Source: Clostridiaceae bacterium (lineage in GTDB: Bacteria > Bacillota > Clostridia > Saccharofermentanales > Saccharofermentanaceae). Taken from it: a DNA stretch of 64,000 nt. The translations under genes and the position numbers were made by a program. The notes beneath the pieces are model-generated. The model was not told where the DNA came from. It ran no database searches and was given only the letters and a program-made list of their open reading frames with translations. The DNA lies in assembly GCA_012523365.1 (NCBI GenBank), contig JAAYIQ010000002.1:1-64000 (forward strand). The letters run 5' to 3'. Every line of letters begins with the position of its first letter. Position 1 is the stretch's first letter. Shown in pieces: positions 16,486-25,025 of the stretch.

Positions 16486-16953
16486 ATGGAACGGATCGGC
16501 AACAAGAGTTTGTCCTTTGCGCTTCGATTGTTTACGGATTTTCTATTGCTTTTGAATCTCGCGGCTCTGATCGGACTTCCGTGGATCGTCAAATATATGG
16601 TGGATTATCTGACGGTAGGCTATGGCTGGTCGGAACCGTATGTGTTTCTTCTCGCTTTTTTCTATTTTTGCGGCGTTTTCACGCTTGGGATCCTCTTGCA
16701 AGGGCATTTGATCCTGCGCACGCTGGAGATGAATCAGCCGTTTGATGTGAGAAATTCCCGGCGTCTTTTTCGCGTCGGGCTCTTTTGCGCTCTGATCGCG
16801 GCGGCATTTCTGGTTAAAGTGCTCCTGTACAATACGATTCTCACATCCGTCGGTGCGGGGATCTTTCTTTTGGTATCGCTGATCGCGTTTATTCTGGCGG
16901 ATGTTTTCGCGAAGGCTTCCAGGATCTGGGAAGACCAACAGCTTACCGTTTGA
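16486..16953 (+). CDS. DUF2975 family membrane protein
   Basis: 155 residues from ATG at 16486 with GGAGGTG upstream. Four hydrophobic segments in the arrangement of DUF2975 proteins, which are nearly always encoded just before a small Cro/CI-type regulator, as here. A short motif ending in NQPFDVRNSRRLFRVG separates segments 2 and 3. No enzymatic residues are visible. It probably senses or transmits a membrane condition to the regulator, but that is inference from gene pairing. Confidence 0.82.
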   Translation: MERIGNKSLSFALRLFTDFLLLLNLAALIGLPWIVKYMVDYLTVGYGWSEPYVFLLAFFYFCGVFTLGILLQGHLILRTLEMNQPFDVRNSRRLFRVGLFCALIAAAFLVKVLLYNTILTSVGAGIFLLVSLIAFILADVFAKASRIWEDQQLTV

Positions 16954-16970
16954 AAGGGGGGGTGAACATA

Positions 16971-17186
16971 ATGCCGATTGTGATTCGACTGGATGTTGAA
17001 ATGGCAAAAAAGAAAATCAGCCTTTCGGAGTTGGCAGAGCGTATCGACCTGTCGCAGGCGAATTTATCGATCCTGAAAAACGAACGGGCGAAAGCGATCC
17101 GATTTGTAACGCTAGAGGCAATTTGCCGCGAACTCGGGTGCCAGCCCGGAGACATTTTTGAGTACATTCCGGAGGATGAAAAATGA
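16971..17186 (+). CDS. Small Cro/CI-type helix-turn-helix regulator (YozG-like)
   Basis: 71 residues from ATG at 16971 behind AAAGGGGGGG. Essentially one HTH domain: MAKKKISLSELAERIDLSQANLSILKNERAKAIRFVTLEAICRELGCQPGDIFEY, matching the group typically paired with DUF2975 proteins. It sits between DUF2975 and DUF4173 genes and overlaps the latter by 4 bases, so the three are one operon. Likely autoregulator; target sites unknown. Confidence 0.9.
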   Translation: MPIVIRLDVEMAKKKISLSELAERIDLSQANLSILKNERAKAIRFVTLEAICRELGCQPGDIFEYIPEDEK

Positions 17187-18763
17187 AGAACTACATTAGA
17201 ATGCTTGTCGCGTCACTGATCGGGGCAGCGGCGGTCGTTGAGTATTACATTTATTCGGGCGGGCATACGGCGGCAAACGCGACGGTGTATTTTTGCTCTC
17301 TGATGCTCGCGTTTTTTCTTGCCGTCGGATTACCGCCGAAGGGTGCGCGGGAGAGAGGTTTTCAGTTTTTTCTCATGGGCTCGATCCTGGCGATCTCGCT
17401 GACGTTTGTGCTTTTCGATAATCGTGGGCTTCGATTCACAAACAGCGCGGTGCTTATTCTTTTGACAGGTATCCTTTTCCTTCAGAGAATCGGTGTCGAG
17501 AGGTGTTCCGTCGGAGAAAAGGGATTTCTTCCGGAGGTGTTTATGGGATATTTCCTTCGCCCGTTTACATCTCTTGCCGACATGTTTGAGGAAGGGAAGA
17601 GGGTTTTCGTGAAGAGTAAAGCAGAGGGGGATGTTTCTTCGACGAAGAACGGAAGGGTAATCCTGCAAATCGGGATCGCGCTACTGGTCGGAATTCCGCT
17701 CATCCTTTTCTTAACGGGGATTCTGATGGCTTCCGATCAGATTTTCGAGGAGTGGTTTGAGGGGGCATTCGAAGTCATAGCGGATTGGTTATCCTTCGGA
17801 ACCGTAAATCGCATCATTTTGACCCTCGTTCTCCTTCCGTTTTCCGCGAGCGTGCTTTTCGGTTATGCGAAACGGAGTGTGTCCAACCGTAGGTTTAAAG
17901 AAGAGAAGGTGGAGAAACCCGTCTTAATTCCGGCCTTCTCGGCGATCACGTTGTTGGTTCTGATCAATGCTCTGTATCTTTTATACGCGGTGGTTCAATC
18001 GGTATATCTGTTCGGGGCGTGGTCAGGAAATCTTCCGGGTGATCTCTCGTACGCCGAATACGCCAGAAAGGGATTTTTTGAGCTTGCGTTTATTTCCGCG
18101 ATCAATGCGATCATGATTCTGGCGGCGATCCGATACACTCAACGCGGCGCCAAAACCGGAAGAACGGTCCGAGTTCTTTCGATCCTTCTGATCGTTCTCA
18201 GCTTCGTTCAATTGTTTTCGGCGTTCCGTCGAATGACTTTGTACATCAGTGCGTACGGATTGTCCGAAGACCGTTTCCTGGTGTCGGGGTTTATGGTTCT
18301 TTTGGGAATTCTTTTTATCATGTTGGGGATTCGGGAATTCTCGGAGCGGTTTCCGCTTCTCAAAGCATCCCTCATCGCCGGGATTCTTGCACTCTTTCTT
18401 GTGAATGCATGCGTGCCCGGACGCATCGTTGCATCCTACAATGTCCGTCAGTATCTGAATGGAGAACTGGACTCGCTTGACACCCGTTATCTTCAAAGCA
18501 TGTCGTCCGACTCTTTGATCGTAATCCTCTCGGAAGAGGAGAAACTACGCGAGACAGGGGATGAACGGATACTGAAGTCAATGGACGAGATCCATGACTT
18601 TATTTCGGTATACTATCTCGGTGAAAAATACGGCGACTTCAGTTACAGCGACCGGCGGTATGATCCGTATGACATTGTTTCTTACCGGGAATCGACGGAG
18701 ATGACCTGGAAAGGATTCAATCTCAGCAAGCATCGGCTCTTGATGGCCGCGGAGGAAGACTGA
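17183..18763 (+). CDS. DUF4173 family integral membrane protein
   Basis: 526 residues with roughly ten to eleven hydrophobic segments and a C-terminal soluble part of about 100 residues. The segment SYAEYARKGFFELAFISAINAIMILAA is the conserved heart of DUF4173 proteins. The start ATG overlaps the stop of the HTH regulator (ATGA). Function of the family is unknown; the operon context suggests a membrane process under control of the DUF2975/HTH pair. A bidirectional terminator follows the gene. Confidence 0.85.
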   Translation: MKNYIRMLVASLIGAAAVVEYYIYSGGHTAANATVYFCSLMLAFFLAVGLPPKGARERGFQFFLMGSILAISLTFVLFDNRGLRFTNSAVLILLTGILFLQRIGVERCSVGEKGFLPEVFMGYFLRPFTSLADMFEEGKRVFVKSKAEGDVSSTKNGRVILQIGIALLVGIPLILFLTGILMASDQIFEEWFEGAFEVIADWLSFGTVNRIILTLVLLPFSASVLFGYAKRSVSNRRFKEEKVEKPVLIPAFSAITLLVLINALYLLYAVVQSVYLFGAWSGNLPGDLSYAEYARKGFFELAFISAINAIMILAAIRYTQRGAKTGRTVRVLSILLIVLSFVQLFSAFRRMTLYISAYGLSEDRFLVSGFMVLLGILFIMLGIREFSERFPLLKASLIAGILALFLVNACVPGRIVASYNVRQYLNGELDSLDTRYLQSMSSDSLIVILSEEEKLRETGDERILKSMDEIHDFISVYYLGEKYGDFSYSDRRYDPYDIVSYRESTEMTWKGFNLSKHRLLMAAEED

Positions 18764-18790
18764 CTCATTTCTTCCGAGACAAATCAATGA

Positions 18791-18820
18791 AAAACCCTCG
18801 ACTCAAACGCCGCGGGTTTT
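18791..18820. terminator. Bidirectional terminator between convergent genes
   Basis: AAAACCCTCG ... CGCGGGTTTT forms a 10-bp stem with one mismatch and a 10-base loop; T-runs occur on both strands. It separates the DUF4173 gene from the convergent NlpC/P60 gene. Confidence 0.65.
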
Positions 18821-18844
18821 ATCTTATACCGTTATCGAGATCCT

Positions 18845-20014
18845 TTACCAGGGGCGACGCGCATACACGAAGTTCTTTGTCCAGAAAGCTGTCTTACAGG
18901 ATCTTCGAACCACCTTGCCGTTCGAAGACGACGCGTCCACCATTTCACCGTTTCCGACATATATACCGACGTGGCCGACGGCCTTCCCGCCCGTACTGAA
19001 GAATAAGAGATCTCCGATCTCGAGATTGTCCATGGATGTGATCTTCTCCCAATCCGAAACCTGCGCATATCCGGCTGCGTTATATCTGCCGCGGGAAGAG
19101 CCGGCCTCCCTGAGACAGTAATAGACCAGCCCCGAACAATCAAATGAATTCGGACCGACGGCTCCCAAAACATATTTGTCGCCCAACTGTTCCTTGGCAA
19201 GGCTTACGAATGTCTTTATGTTGGCACTTCGCCTCGCGGCCTGTACTTTGCTGGCACTCTGCTTGGCGTTGGGCGAGTAGATCAGGGCGAGTGTTTGCTC
19301 TCCGGTCTTGCCGTCGACGGTCAATCCGTTTCGTTTCTGGAAATCCTTGACCGCTTCCACAGTTTTGGAACCGTAATAACCGGTCGCCTTCGACAGGTAG
19401 CCCAAATCAACCAGTTGACGCTGAAGCGCGTCGACGTCATTTCCGCTGGTTCCTTCAAGGAGTGTATATTTTTTCGCATTCTTGGAAAACAAGAGATCCA
19501 GCGTCTGAGGTCCGGCGACTCCGTCCTGTTTGAGATCGTGTTGCCTCTGGAACAGTTCGACGGCGTACTTTGTTGCGGTTCCGTAATACGCGGTCGCCTC
19601 ATCCAAATCCATGTAGTTCAGATCCATGAGCCGTTCCTGCAATTCTCGAACCCGTTCGTTCTCATCCCCCTTGCGAAGAGTCGGATCCGGGGTCGGCGTG
19701 GGTGTCGGCGTGGGTGTCGGCGTCGACGTCGGCGTCGGCGTTGTTGTCGGTGTGGGGTCGCTTGCTTCAGCACCGATGTATTCCGTAGAAACGGTCTCTT
19801 CCGTTTCTCGGACTGGGTTATCTCCACCGGCCCAAAGGAGGATGCGTGACATGCCGAAAGATATGGAGAGGATGGTTACCAGTCCTACTAAAACGGACAA
19901 AAGAATGATTCGATATTCAATAATTAAGAAAAAAATAAAATCAATCAACCGCCGGAAATGATTATCCCGGGGAGGTTGATCCAAAGGTGTGCCTTGCTGA
20001 GATTGCTTTTTCAT
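18845..20014 (-). CDS. Membrane-anchored NlpC/P60 endopeptidase with two peptidoglycan-binding domains
   Basis: 389 residues from ATG at 20014 (AAAGGA 8 bases upstream; the track's earlier ATG has none). Order: basic cytoplasmic start, one transmembrane helix (about 28-52), a Thr/Pro linker (PTPTSTPTPTPTPTP), two peptidoglycan-binding type 1 repeats (each with the pattern VRELQERLxDLxYMD / VDALQRQLVDLGYLS ... GVAGPQTL / VDGKTGEQTL), and a C-terminal NlpC/P60 domain. Catalytic Cys lies in NSFDCSGLVYY and His in GHVGIYVG. It should cleave peptide stems in peptidoglycan during wall growth or separation. The Pro linker probably spans the wall. Monocistronic. Confidence 0.93.
   Translation of the reverse strand: MKKQSQQGTPLDQPPRDNHFRRLIDFIFFLIIEYRIILLSVLVGLVTILSISFGMSRILLWAGGDNPVRETEETVSTEYIGAEASDPTPTTTPTPTSTPTPTPTPTPTPDPTLRKGDENERVRELQERLMDLNYMDLDEATAYYGTATKYAVELFQRQHDLKQDGVAGPQTLDLLFSKNAKKYTLLEGTSGNDVDALQRQLVDLGYLSKATGYYGSKTVEAVKDFQKRNGLTVDGKTGEQTLALIYSPNAKQSASKVQAARRSANIKTFVSLAKEQLGDKYVLGAVGPNSFDCSGLVYYCLREAGSSRGRYNAAGYAQVSDWEKITSMDNLEIGDLLFFSTGGKAVGHVGIYVGNGEMVDASSSNGKVVRRSCKTAFWTKNFVYARRPW
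19678..19765. repeat. Thr-Pro repeat coding segment
   Basis: Tandem GGTGTCGGCGTG-like hexamers on the plus strand encode the PTPT linker of the NlpC/P60 protein on the minus strand. Repeats of this kind change length easily by slippage. Confidence 0.7.
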
Positions 20015-20233
20015 TGATGCGTCCTTTAAGTTTGTCTCACCCATTTTAACCGTTTATATACTTATAAGGCAAGTTGTTCCGGAAACTGCCTCATTTTTGC
20101 CGGATTTCGACCCGCAAAGAATCGCGACAGACGTTATGACTGCCGCGATTTCCGTACGGTTTGTATGAGAAGCGACCCGATCGTTCATCACATGACCAAG
20201 ATGCTTATCCGCCAATTTGCGAATCGATGCAAT

Positions 20234-21580
20234 CTATTGGTCTCTCCATAAATCCTTCATCGGCTCATCCCAAATCGGGCGTTTGGGTGAATCGTCATTC
20301 TTGGCCGGACGTCTGCCTTCGGATTCGGGAGACCTCTTTGAGGAAGGTCCTTTCTTCAAGGGCTCCGGTTCCTCCGGCTTGAACTCGGGTTCCGGTTCGG
20401 GCTCAACCGGGAGCGGTTTAAAAATCGGAGTACCGTTAATCTTCTCCTGGATCTGCTCCCTTATTTGCCGCTCTCTTTCTTTGAGGATTGCCGCTTTGAG
20501 GATGGAATGGTCAATAAACGATTCCGTCGGTCGCAAGGATTGTTTATCCTGAACAGAGAAACGAATTTCTTCAAGCGTCACGTCATCTTCCGATTCTTCG
20601 GTTGCCGGCAGAGGTTCTTCTTGAGGAACAACGGGCTCCGTGATATCCGGTTCCGCAGATTTCGCTTCGATAATTTCCGGCTTCGGGGGCGCGACCTGAT
20701 TGCGCGAAAGTTTATCGGCTTCCGATCTCTTAGAGGATTCAACGGTTAAAGGCTCGGGACTGTCCGGCTCTGAAATCTTCAAATCGGGGACTGCGGGCTT
20801 TGCAAGTGTCGGTTTCGCAGGCTCCGGCTCCGGTTGCGGTTCGGTCTCCGGCTCCGGTTGCGGCACCGGTTCAGGCTCCGGCTCAGGCTCCGGTTGCGGT
20901 TCGGTCTCAGGTTCCGGCTCAGGCTCCGGCTCAGGTTCCGGCACCGGCTCAGGCTCCGGTTGCGGTTCAGGCTCCGTCGTCTCCTTTTTCGTGACTGCCG
21001 GTTCGGTACGCCCGGCCTTGATTCCGGATATGGTTTGAGGAGGAGAACCCTCTTCTTCCCAAGGCGGAGGGGATTCCGTTATTTCTTCGACAATCACTGC
21101 AGAAGAGGCGGAAACCGGCGCATCCTCAGATATCTCAACGGCCGGCGGCGTATATTCTCCGGTAATCTCAATCGCGTTGCCGTCCGGATCCGTCAGAGTA
21201 AAATAGTAATAGGGAAGAGAAATGTTGATATAAAAGATATCGGACATAACCCCGATATTCAAATCGCTGAGGCGCTCATACTCGTCATTGAGATTTTCTA
21301 CGCGAAAATGATGAACCACGTTATTGCCGAAATATGTATTACGGCGACCGAGCCAGTCTACATATGCCTTGTTAAACATCTTATCTGTCGCTTGCCCGAC
21401 GGCAATCGCTTTATAATCGAAAAGCTGATTGTAGATGCCAAAGCAACCGCCATCCAAATCGAACTGAGCCCATCGCTCGAGCTCCCTCGCCGACGGCTCC
21501 ATGTTGAACAGCAGGGAGTAGAACTCCACGGAGCGTTCCATGTCACGAACGATGATATATGTTGATCCGAGACGGAGCAT
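20234..21580 (-). CDS. VOC-superfamily (glyoxalase fold) domain with long Pro/Glu repeat tail
   Basis: 448 residues. Residues 1-140 form one VOC domain: an N-terminal half starting [24 protein letters not shown] and a second half with [11 protein letters not shown] and [18 protein letters not shown], where His and the final Glu are in metal-ligand positions. After ~residue 200 the chain becomes about 60 residues of PEPEPxPEPEPE repeats, then acidic and basic low-complexity sequence to the end, with a charged helix near 365-390. Nothing indicates export: there is no signal peptide. The tail is probably an extended spacer or interaction region. AGGAGGACC precedes the ATG. I do not know a named protein with this combination. 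Confidence 0.78.
   Translation of the reverse strand: MLRLGSTYIIVRDMERSVEFYSLLFNMEPSARELERWAQFDLDGGCFGIYNQLFDYKAIAVGQATDKMFNKAYVDWLGRRNTYFGNNVVHHFRVENLNDEYERLSDLNIGVMSDIFYINISLPYYYFTLTDPDGNAIEITGEYTPPAVEISEDAPVSASSAVIVEEITESPPPWEEEGSPPQTISGIKAGRTEPAVTKKETTEPEPQPEPEPVPEPEPEPEPEPETEPQPEPEPEPEPVPQPEPETEPQPEPEPAKPTLAKPAVPDLKISEPDSPEPLTVESSKRSEADKLSRNQVAPPKPEIIEAKSAEPDITEPVVPQEEPLPATEESEDDVTLEEIRFSVQDKQSLRPTESFIDHSILKAAILKERERQIREQIQEKINGTPIFKPLPVEPEPEPEFKPEEPEPLKKGPSSKRSPESEGRRPAKNDDSPKRPIWDEPMKDLWRDQ
20817..20980. repeat. Pro/Glu hexanucleotide repeat tract
   Basis: Imperfect tandem GGCTCCGGTTGC / GGCTCAGGTTCC units encode the PEPEPQ repeats of the VOC protein. The repeat is exactly in frame and has no interruptions. 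Confidence 0.85.
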
Positions 21581-21717
21581 ATTGGTCCTCCTCGCCGCGT
21601 AAGCTCAATGCTTACAATCCGCCTAACTTCATTGTAGTTTTTTTACATGTCAATGCAACAAAGGTTAATGAACGAATCAAGAAAGATTTGTGAAATGCAA
21701 AGGAAGAGATAAGAAAG

Positions 21718-21740
21718 CCATGCCGATTAACTCGGCATGG
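21718..21740 (-). terminator. Terminator of the mucin-like protein gene
   Basis: Perfect 9-bp stem CCATGCCGA / TCGGCATGG with loop GTTAA on the minus strand, followed by CTTTCTTATCT. It lies 45 bases after the stop of the leftward gene. Confidence 0.65.
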
Positions 21741-21783
21741 CCGTAATTTTTTGGAATTCGCTATGATGATATCTTGGGATTGT

Positions 21784-22572
21784 CTATTCGTGCTCGTCCT
21801 TTTGTATTTCTTCAAACGCGTAGTCGATATTTTTCGGTTCGGTATCGGTCGATTGTCCGGCCTCCTCGGGATTGGAGGGTTCCGTTCCGGGATCCGACTG
21901 CGTCCGGGAGTTTTCATCCCCGTCCTGCTTATTCTTTTTCTTTTTCTTTTCGCGATAGATCCAAATCAGGAAAATGATCAGAAGAAAGAGAAGGATCAGG
22001 AGCAACAGGATCCACAGAAAACAGTAATCTCCGCTTCCTGTTATGTCGGAAACCGGAGCGGACGAACTCGACTCGACTGTTTCCGGACGGGTATATCGGG
22101 TCATATCTGCGGTCGTCGCTTTCGTCGGTGTTGTCGCTGACGTTGTCTCCGGCGTTGTCGTTTCGACCGCTTGTGTCGTTTCTTTCGAGGTCTCGAAAGC
22201 GGATACGGTCGTTGTCGCACGCGTTTCTTTTCGAGTCGGGGCAGGCGTGGTAACCGCGGAAGTGACAGGTGACGCAGTGGATTCGGAGGTGGTCGGCGAG
22301 GCGGTCGTCGCGGTCTGCGTGGTTGAGGCGGTCGTTGCCGTGGTGGATTCAGCGGCTGTCGATTCGGCAGTTGTCGGCGGAAGCACGACTCCGTATACAT
22401 CAACACCATAAACCGCAACCCGATTATTTAATATCGGAGTGACCGGAAGGGCGCCCGGCGCATTCATCTCGTAGACGGTACCGGCGAATACCGACGGACG
22501 AAAGGAGGAGAGGAGCAGAATCGCGCATACAGCGATGACCACAGAAGTAACATTGGATTTATTCATTCTCAT
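21784..22572 (-). CDS. Threonine-rich mucin-like cell-surface protein
   Basis: 262 residues. N-terminal signal peptide (hydrophobic core IAVCAILLLSSF, probable cleavage at VFA-G), a short ~35-residue globular head, a ~120-residue Thr/Ser/Ala/Pro stalk (repeated TTAES, ATTAS, TTTPETT), a transmembrane helix (FLWILLLLILLFLLIIFLIWIY) and a basic KKKKKNK stop-transfer followed by a charged ~50-residue cytoplasmic tail. This type I topology resembles a mucin-like stalk protein; the stalk is a likely O-glycosylation substrate, which is inference. GGAGGCG precedes the first ATG. The head has no motif I recognise. Confidence 0.72.
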   Translation of the reverse strand: MRMNKSNVTSVVIAVCAILLLSSFRPSVFAGTVYEMNAPGALPVTPILNNRVAVYGVDVYGVVLPPTTAESTAAESTTATTASTTQTATTASPTTSESTASPVTSAVTTPAPTRKETRATTTVSAFETSKETTQAVETTTPETTSATTPTKATTADMTRYTRPETVESSSSAPVSDITGSGDYCFLWILLLLILLFLLIIFLIWIYREKKKKKNKQDGDENSRTQSDPGTEPSNPEEAGQSTDTEPKNIDYAFEEIQKDEHE

Positions 22573-22707
22573 ATGAGTCGCCTCCGTTCGGTTGACTCGA
22601 AAAGGAAAGGGAGCCGATTAATCTCTTGAGATGATAATATCAAATCATAAATATTGAGTCATGAACGAATTGTTGCCGAATTGTTTATTTACTCTCAAAA
22701 TAAACAA

Positions 22708-22739
22708 AAACCCTAGAAACCTATGCGGCTCTAGGGTTT
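22708..22739 (-). terminator. Terminator of tRNA-Thr
   Basis: AAACCCTAGA (RNA sense, 22739-22730) pairs with TCTAGGGTTT, followed by TTGTTTATTTT on the minus strand. It begins right after the tRNA 3' end. Confidence 0.8.
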
Positions 22740-22743
22740 CATC

Positions 22744-22819
22744 TGGAGCCGATTAACGGACTCGAACCGTTGACCTGCTGATTACAAATCAGCTGCACTA
22801 CCAACTGTGCTAAATCGGC
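22744..22819 (-). tRNA. tRNA-Thr, anticodon TGT
   Basis: 76 bases including an encoded CCA. Acceptor stem GCCGATT/AATCGGC with discriminator T, D-arm containing AGTTGGTAG, anticodon stem GCTGA/TCAGC with loop TTTGTAA (anticodon TGT, reads ACA), and T-arm GGTTCGAGTCC. The gene is a single transcription unit with its own consensus promoter and terminator. Confidence 0.97.
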
Positions 22820-22850
22820 GATATATTCGCGTCCTTCGGACGCAAGTGAA

Positions 22851-22879
22851 ATTATATGGATTTGCAGGGATGATGTCAA
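22851..22879 (-). promoter_or_regulatory. Consensus promoter of tRNA-Thr
   Basis: Minus strand TTGACA (22879-22874), 17-base spacer, TATAAT (22856-22851), both perfect. A small GCGTCC/GGACGC hairpin (22830-22844) lies between promoter and tRNA in the 5' leader. Confidence 0.8.
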
Positions 22880-22906
22880 TAACCGCGACGCGCAGGAGCG
22901 ATTGCA

Positions 22907-23377
22907 TCATCGAAATTTCTTTTTCAGCTTCTGTGTCTTAATGAACAGCCGCACAATCGAAAAGATCTGCCACGGCATCACGACGATTCCGGCAAAAACG
23001 GACAGTGCGGCTTCGAAGATAAAATACAATACTAAAAGAAAAATCGAGGTGGAAATGAAGAAGGCGGGAAATAGGGAATGAAGAAACCGCCAGCCCCACG
23101 GGATGGTCATGATTACGATCATCAGGAGCCACCACAACGGTGAACGAAATGCCGAAACGCCGACCGCGAAAAAAAGGATCAACGCTGTGACAAGAAAAAA
23201 GAACGCGCTTACGATCGCGGTATAAAGAAAATGCCGGAACTTCTTCTCGGTTTCCTTCATCAGGCAATCCGGACAGCGCGGTGGTGTCGAGACGGAGCCG
23301 CACGAGGAACATAAACCTTTCCCGCATCCGACGCAGGTACAGACGGCCTCTGTCTCACTATGGTAGAAACACTTCAT
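22907..23377 (-). CDS. Zinc-finger (B-box-like) membrane protein
   Basis: 156 residues from ATG at 23377, preceded by GGGGGGAG. The much longer track ORF would read through the divergent amylase gene and its promoter and was rejected. The first ~40 residues hold a Cys/His cluster (CFYH, CTCVGCGKGLCSSC, CPDC) typical of B-box-like zinc ribbons of bacterial membrane proteins. Three to four transmembrane segments follow, then a basic tail. Role unknown; such proteins often carry a soluble zinc domain on the cytoplasmic side. Divergent from amylase. Confidence 0.8.
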   Translation of the reverse strand: MKCFYHSETEAVCTCVGCGKGLCSSCGSVSTPPRCPDCLMKETEKKFRHFLYTAIVSAFFFLVTALILFFAVGVSAFRSPLWWLLMIVIMTIPWGWRFLHSLFPAFFISTSIFLLVLYFIFEAALSVFAGIVVMPWQIFSIVRLFIKTQKLKKKFR

Positions 23378-23515
23378 GGAATGCGGCTCCCCCCTAAGCA
23401 ATAAGGTGATTATAGCATATGTGACCTGTGGATTCGATGTGTTCCGTCGCGCGGGAATGATATAATTATCCGAAGGAACGCATAGCGGATCAAGCGTCGT
23501 CGCACGGAGGTTTTT

Positions 23516-25003
23516 TTGGACAACTATATCATGATGCAGTATTTCGAGTGGGATCTGCCCGCCGATCATCGTCATTGGGAGCGATTGGCGGCGGACGCGG
23601 AGCATCTCTCTGCGATCGGCGTTTCCGGTGTATGGATCCCGCCGTGCTGTAAATCGACCTCGCCCTGGGATGTCGGGTATGGGGTCTATGACCTTTTCGA
23701 TCTCGGGGAGTTCGATCAGAAGGGCGGAGTCCCGACGAAGTACGGGGATAAACGATCCCTGCTTTTCGCGATCGAAAAGCTTCACGCCGCGGGACTCAAG
23801 GTTTACGCGGATGTCGTTTTGAATCACAAGGCCGCCGCCGACGGGACGCAGGAGGTCTGGGTCGTCAAGGTCGATCCGATGGATCGAAGGACGGTCGTTT
23901 CCGAGCCGTTTACCATCGAGGCCTGGACGCGGTTTTACTTTCCAGGGCGCGGCGATACCTATTCGGGCTTCAAATGGAATTGGGAGCACTTTACGGCGAC
24001 GGACTTTGACCAGAGGACCGGGGAGACGGCGATCTACAAAATCGTCGGCGAGAAAAAGGACTTCTCGGACGGTGTCGACGAGGAGTTCGGCAACTACGAT
24101 TTCCTGATGTACGCGAATATCGACTACAGGCATCCGGATGTCATCGACGAGACGATCCGGTGGGGCAAGTGGATCACCGAAGAGCTTAGGCTCGACGGTA
24201 TGCGTCTCGACGCCGTGAAACACATCGACGATAATTTTATCGAGCGCTTTGTGAAAACCATACGCGAGGGACTGGACCGCTCTTTCTTTGTGGTCGGAGA
24301 ATACTGGCGCGGCGATCCGGAGCGGCTTCGTGAGTATCTGTCGGATGTTAACTACCATCTGACGCTATTTGATGTGCCGCTGCATTTTAACCTTTTCGAC
24401 GCGTCAAGGGCGGGAAGTTCCTATGACCTGCGGACGATATTTGCGGACGCGCTCGTTTCTCATAATCCGATGAATGTCGTCACCTTTGTCGATAATCACG
24501 ATTCTCAGCATCGGCAGTCGCTGGAGTCCTTCATCGAGGAGTGGTTCAAGCAGATCGCGTATGCGCTGATCCTTCTTCGAAAAGACGGTTATCCGTGCCT
24601 CTTCTACGGCGACTATTACGGGATCGGCGGCGAAGCGCCGAAGGCGCCACTCAAGGAGCGCTTGGATCCTTTGCTTCTCGCGCGAAAATATCTGGCGTAC
24701 GGCGAGCAGGAGGATCTTTTCGAGCAAGAAAACTGCATCGGGTGGAAGCGCTGCGGCGACGGGGAGCACCCGGGCTCGGGATTGGCCGTCGTGATCAGCA
24801 ACGAGTGCGAAAACGCTTTGCGGTTCTCGTTCGGAGCGCAGAGAGCCGGATCGATATGGGTGGATGTGACACGGAATCGGGGAGAGGAGATCGTCCTCGA
24901 CGAGAGCGGCTCGGCCGACTTTCCGGTCGCGGCCGGGTCGGTCAGCGTCTGGGCGGATAAGCAAGCGGCCGAAGCCGCGTTACGCGGCCCCGGCCGGGTC
25001 TGA
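23516..25003 (+). CDS. Cytoplasmic alpha-amylase, GH13 family (subfamily 5-like)
   Basis: 495 residues from TTG at 23516 with CGGAGG upstream. It has no signal peptide and opens MMQYFEWDLPADHRHWERL, the pattern of GH13_5 bacterial alpha-amylases. Conserved regions: DVVLNHK (I), GMRLDAVKHI with nucleophile Asp (II), GEYW with the acid/base Glu (III) and FVDNHDSQ (IV). Region VGEKKDFSDGVDEEFGNYDFLMYANIDYRHP is also typical. It hydrolyses alpha-1,4-glucans in the cytoplasm, probably glycogen or imported maltodextrins. An extended -10 (TGATATAAT, 23458-23466) lies upstream. Stand-alone gene convergent with leuS. Confidence 0.94.
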   Translation: MDNYIMMQYFEWDLPADHRHWERLAADAEHLSAIGVSGVWIPPCCKSTSPWDVGYGVYDLFDLGEFDQKGGVPTKYGDKRSLLFAIEKLHAAGLKVYADVVLNHKAAADGTQEVWVVKVDPMDRRTVVSEPFTIEAWTRFYFPGRGDTYSGFKWNWEHFTATDFDQRTGETAIYKIVGEKKDFSDGVDEEFGNYDFLMYANIDYRHPDVIDETIRWGKWITEELRLDGMRLDAVKHIDDNFIERFVKTIREGLDRSFFVVGEYWRGDPERLREYLSDVNYHLTLFDVPLHFNLFDASRAGSSYDLRTIFADALVSHNPMNVVTFVDNHDSQHRQSLESFIEEWFKQIAYALILLRKDGYPCLFYGDYYGIGGEAPKAPLKERLDPLLLARKYLAYGEQEDLFEQENCIGWKRCGDGEHPGSGLAVVISNECENALRFSFGAQRAGSIWVDVTRNRGEEIVLDESGSADFPVAAGSVSVWADKQAAEAALRGPGRV

Positions 25004-25025
25004 TTTTACAAAACGGGTCGCCTTT

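Noticed and set aside
19626-19961. GVGVGV-type ORFs opposite the NlpC/P60 gene
   Set aside because: They are antisense readings of the Thr-Pro repeat.
20700-21038. Gly-Ser repeat ORFs opposite the VOC gene, and the tract as a CRISPR array
   Set aside because: Antisense readings of an in-frame Pro/Glu repeat; the units are contiguous without spacers, so not CRISPR.
22907-24358. 483-residue minus-strand ORF including the zinc-finger membrane protein
   Set aside because: Its first ~325 codons are antisense to the alpha-amylase and to the divergent promoter region; the real start is the ATG at 23377 with a good ribosome binding site.
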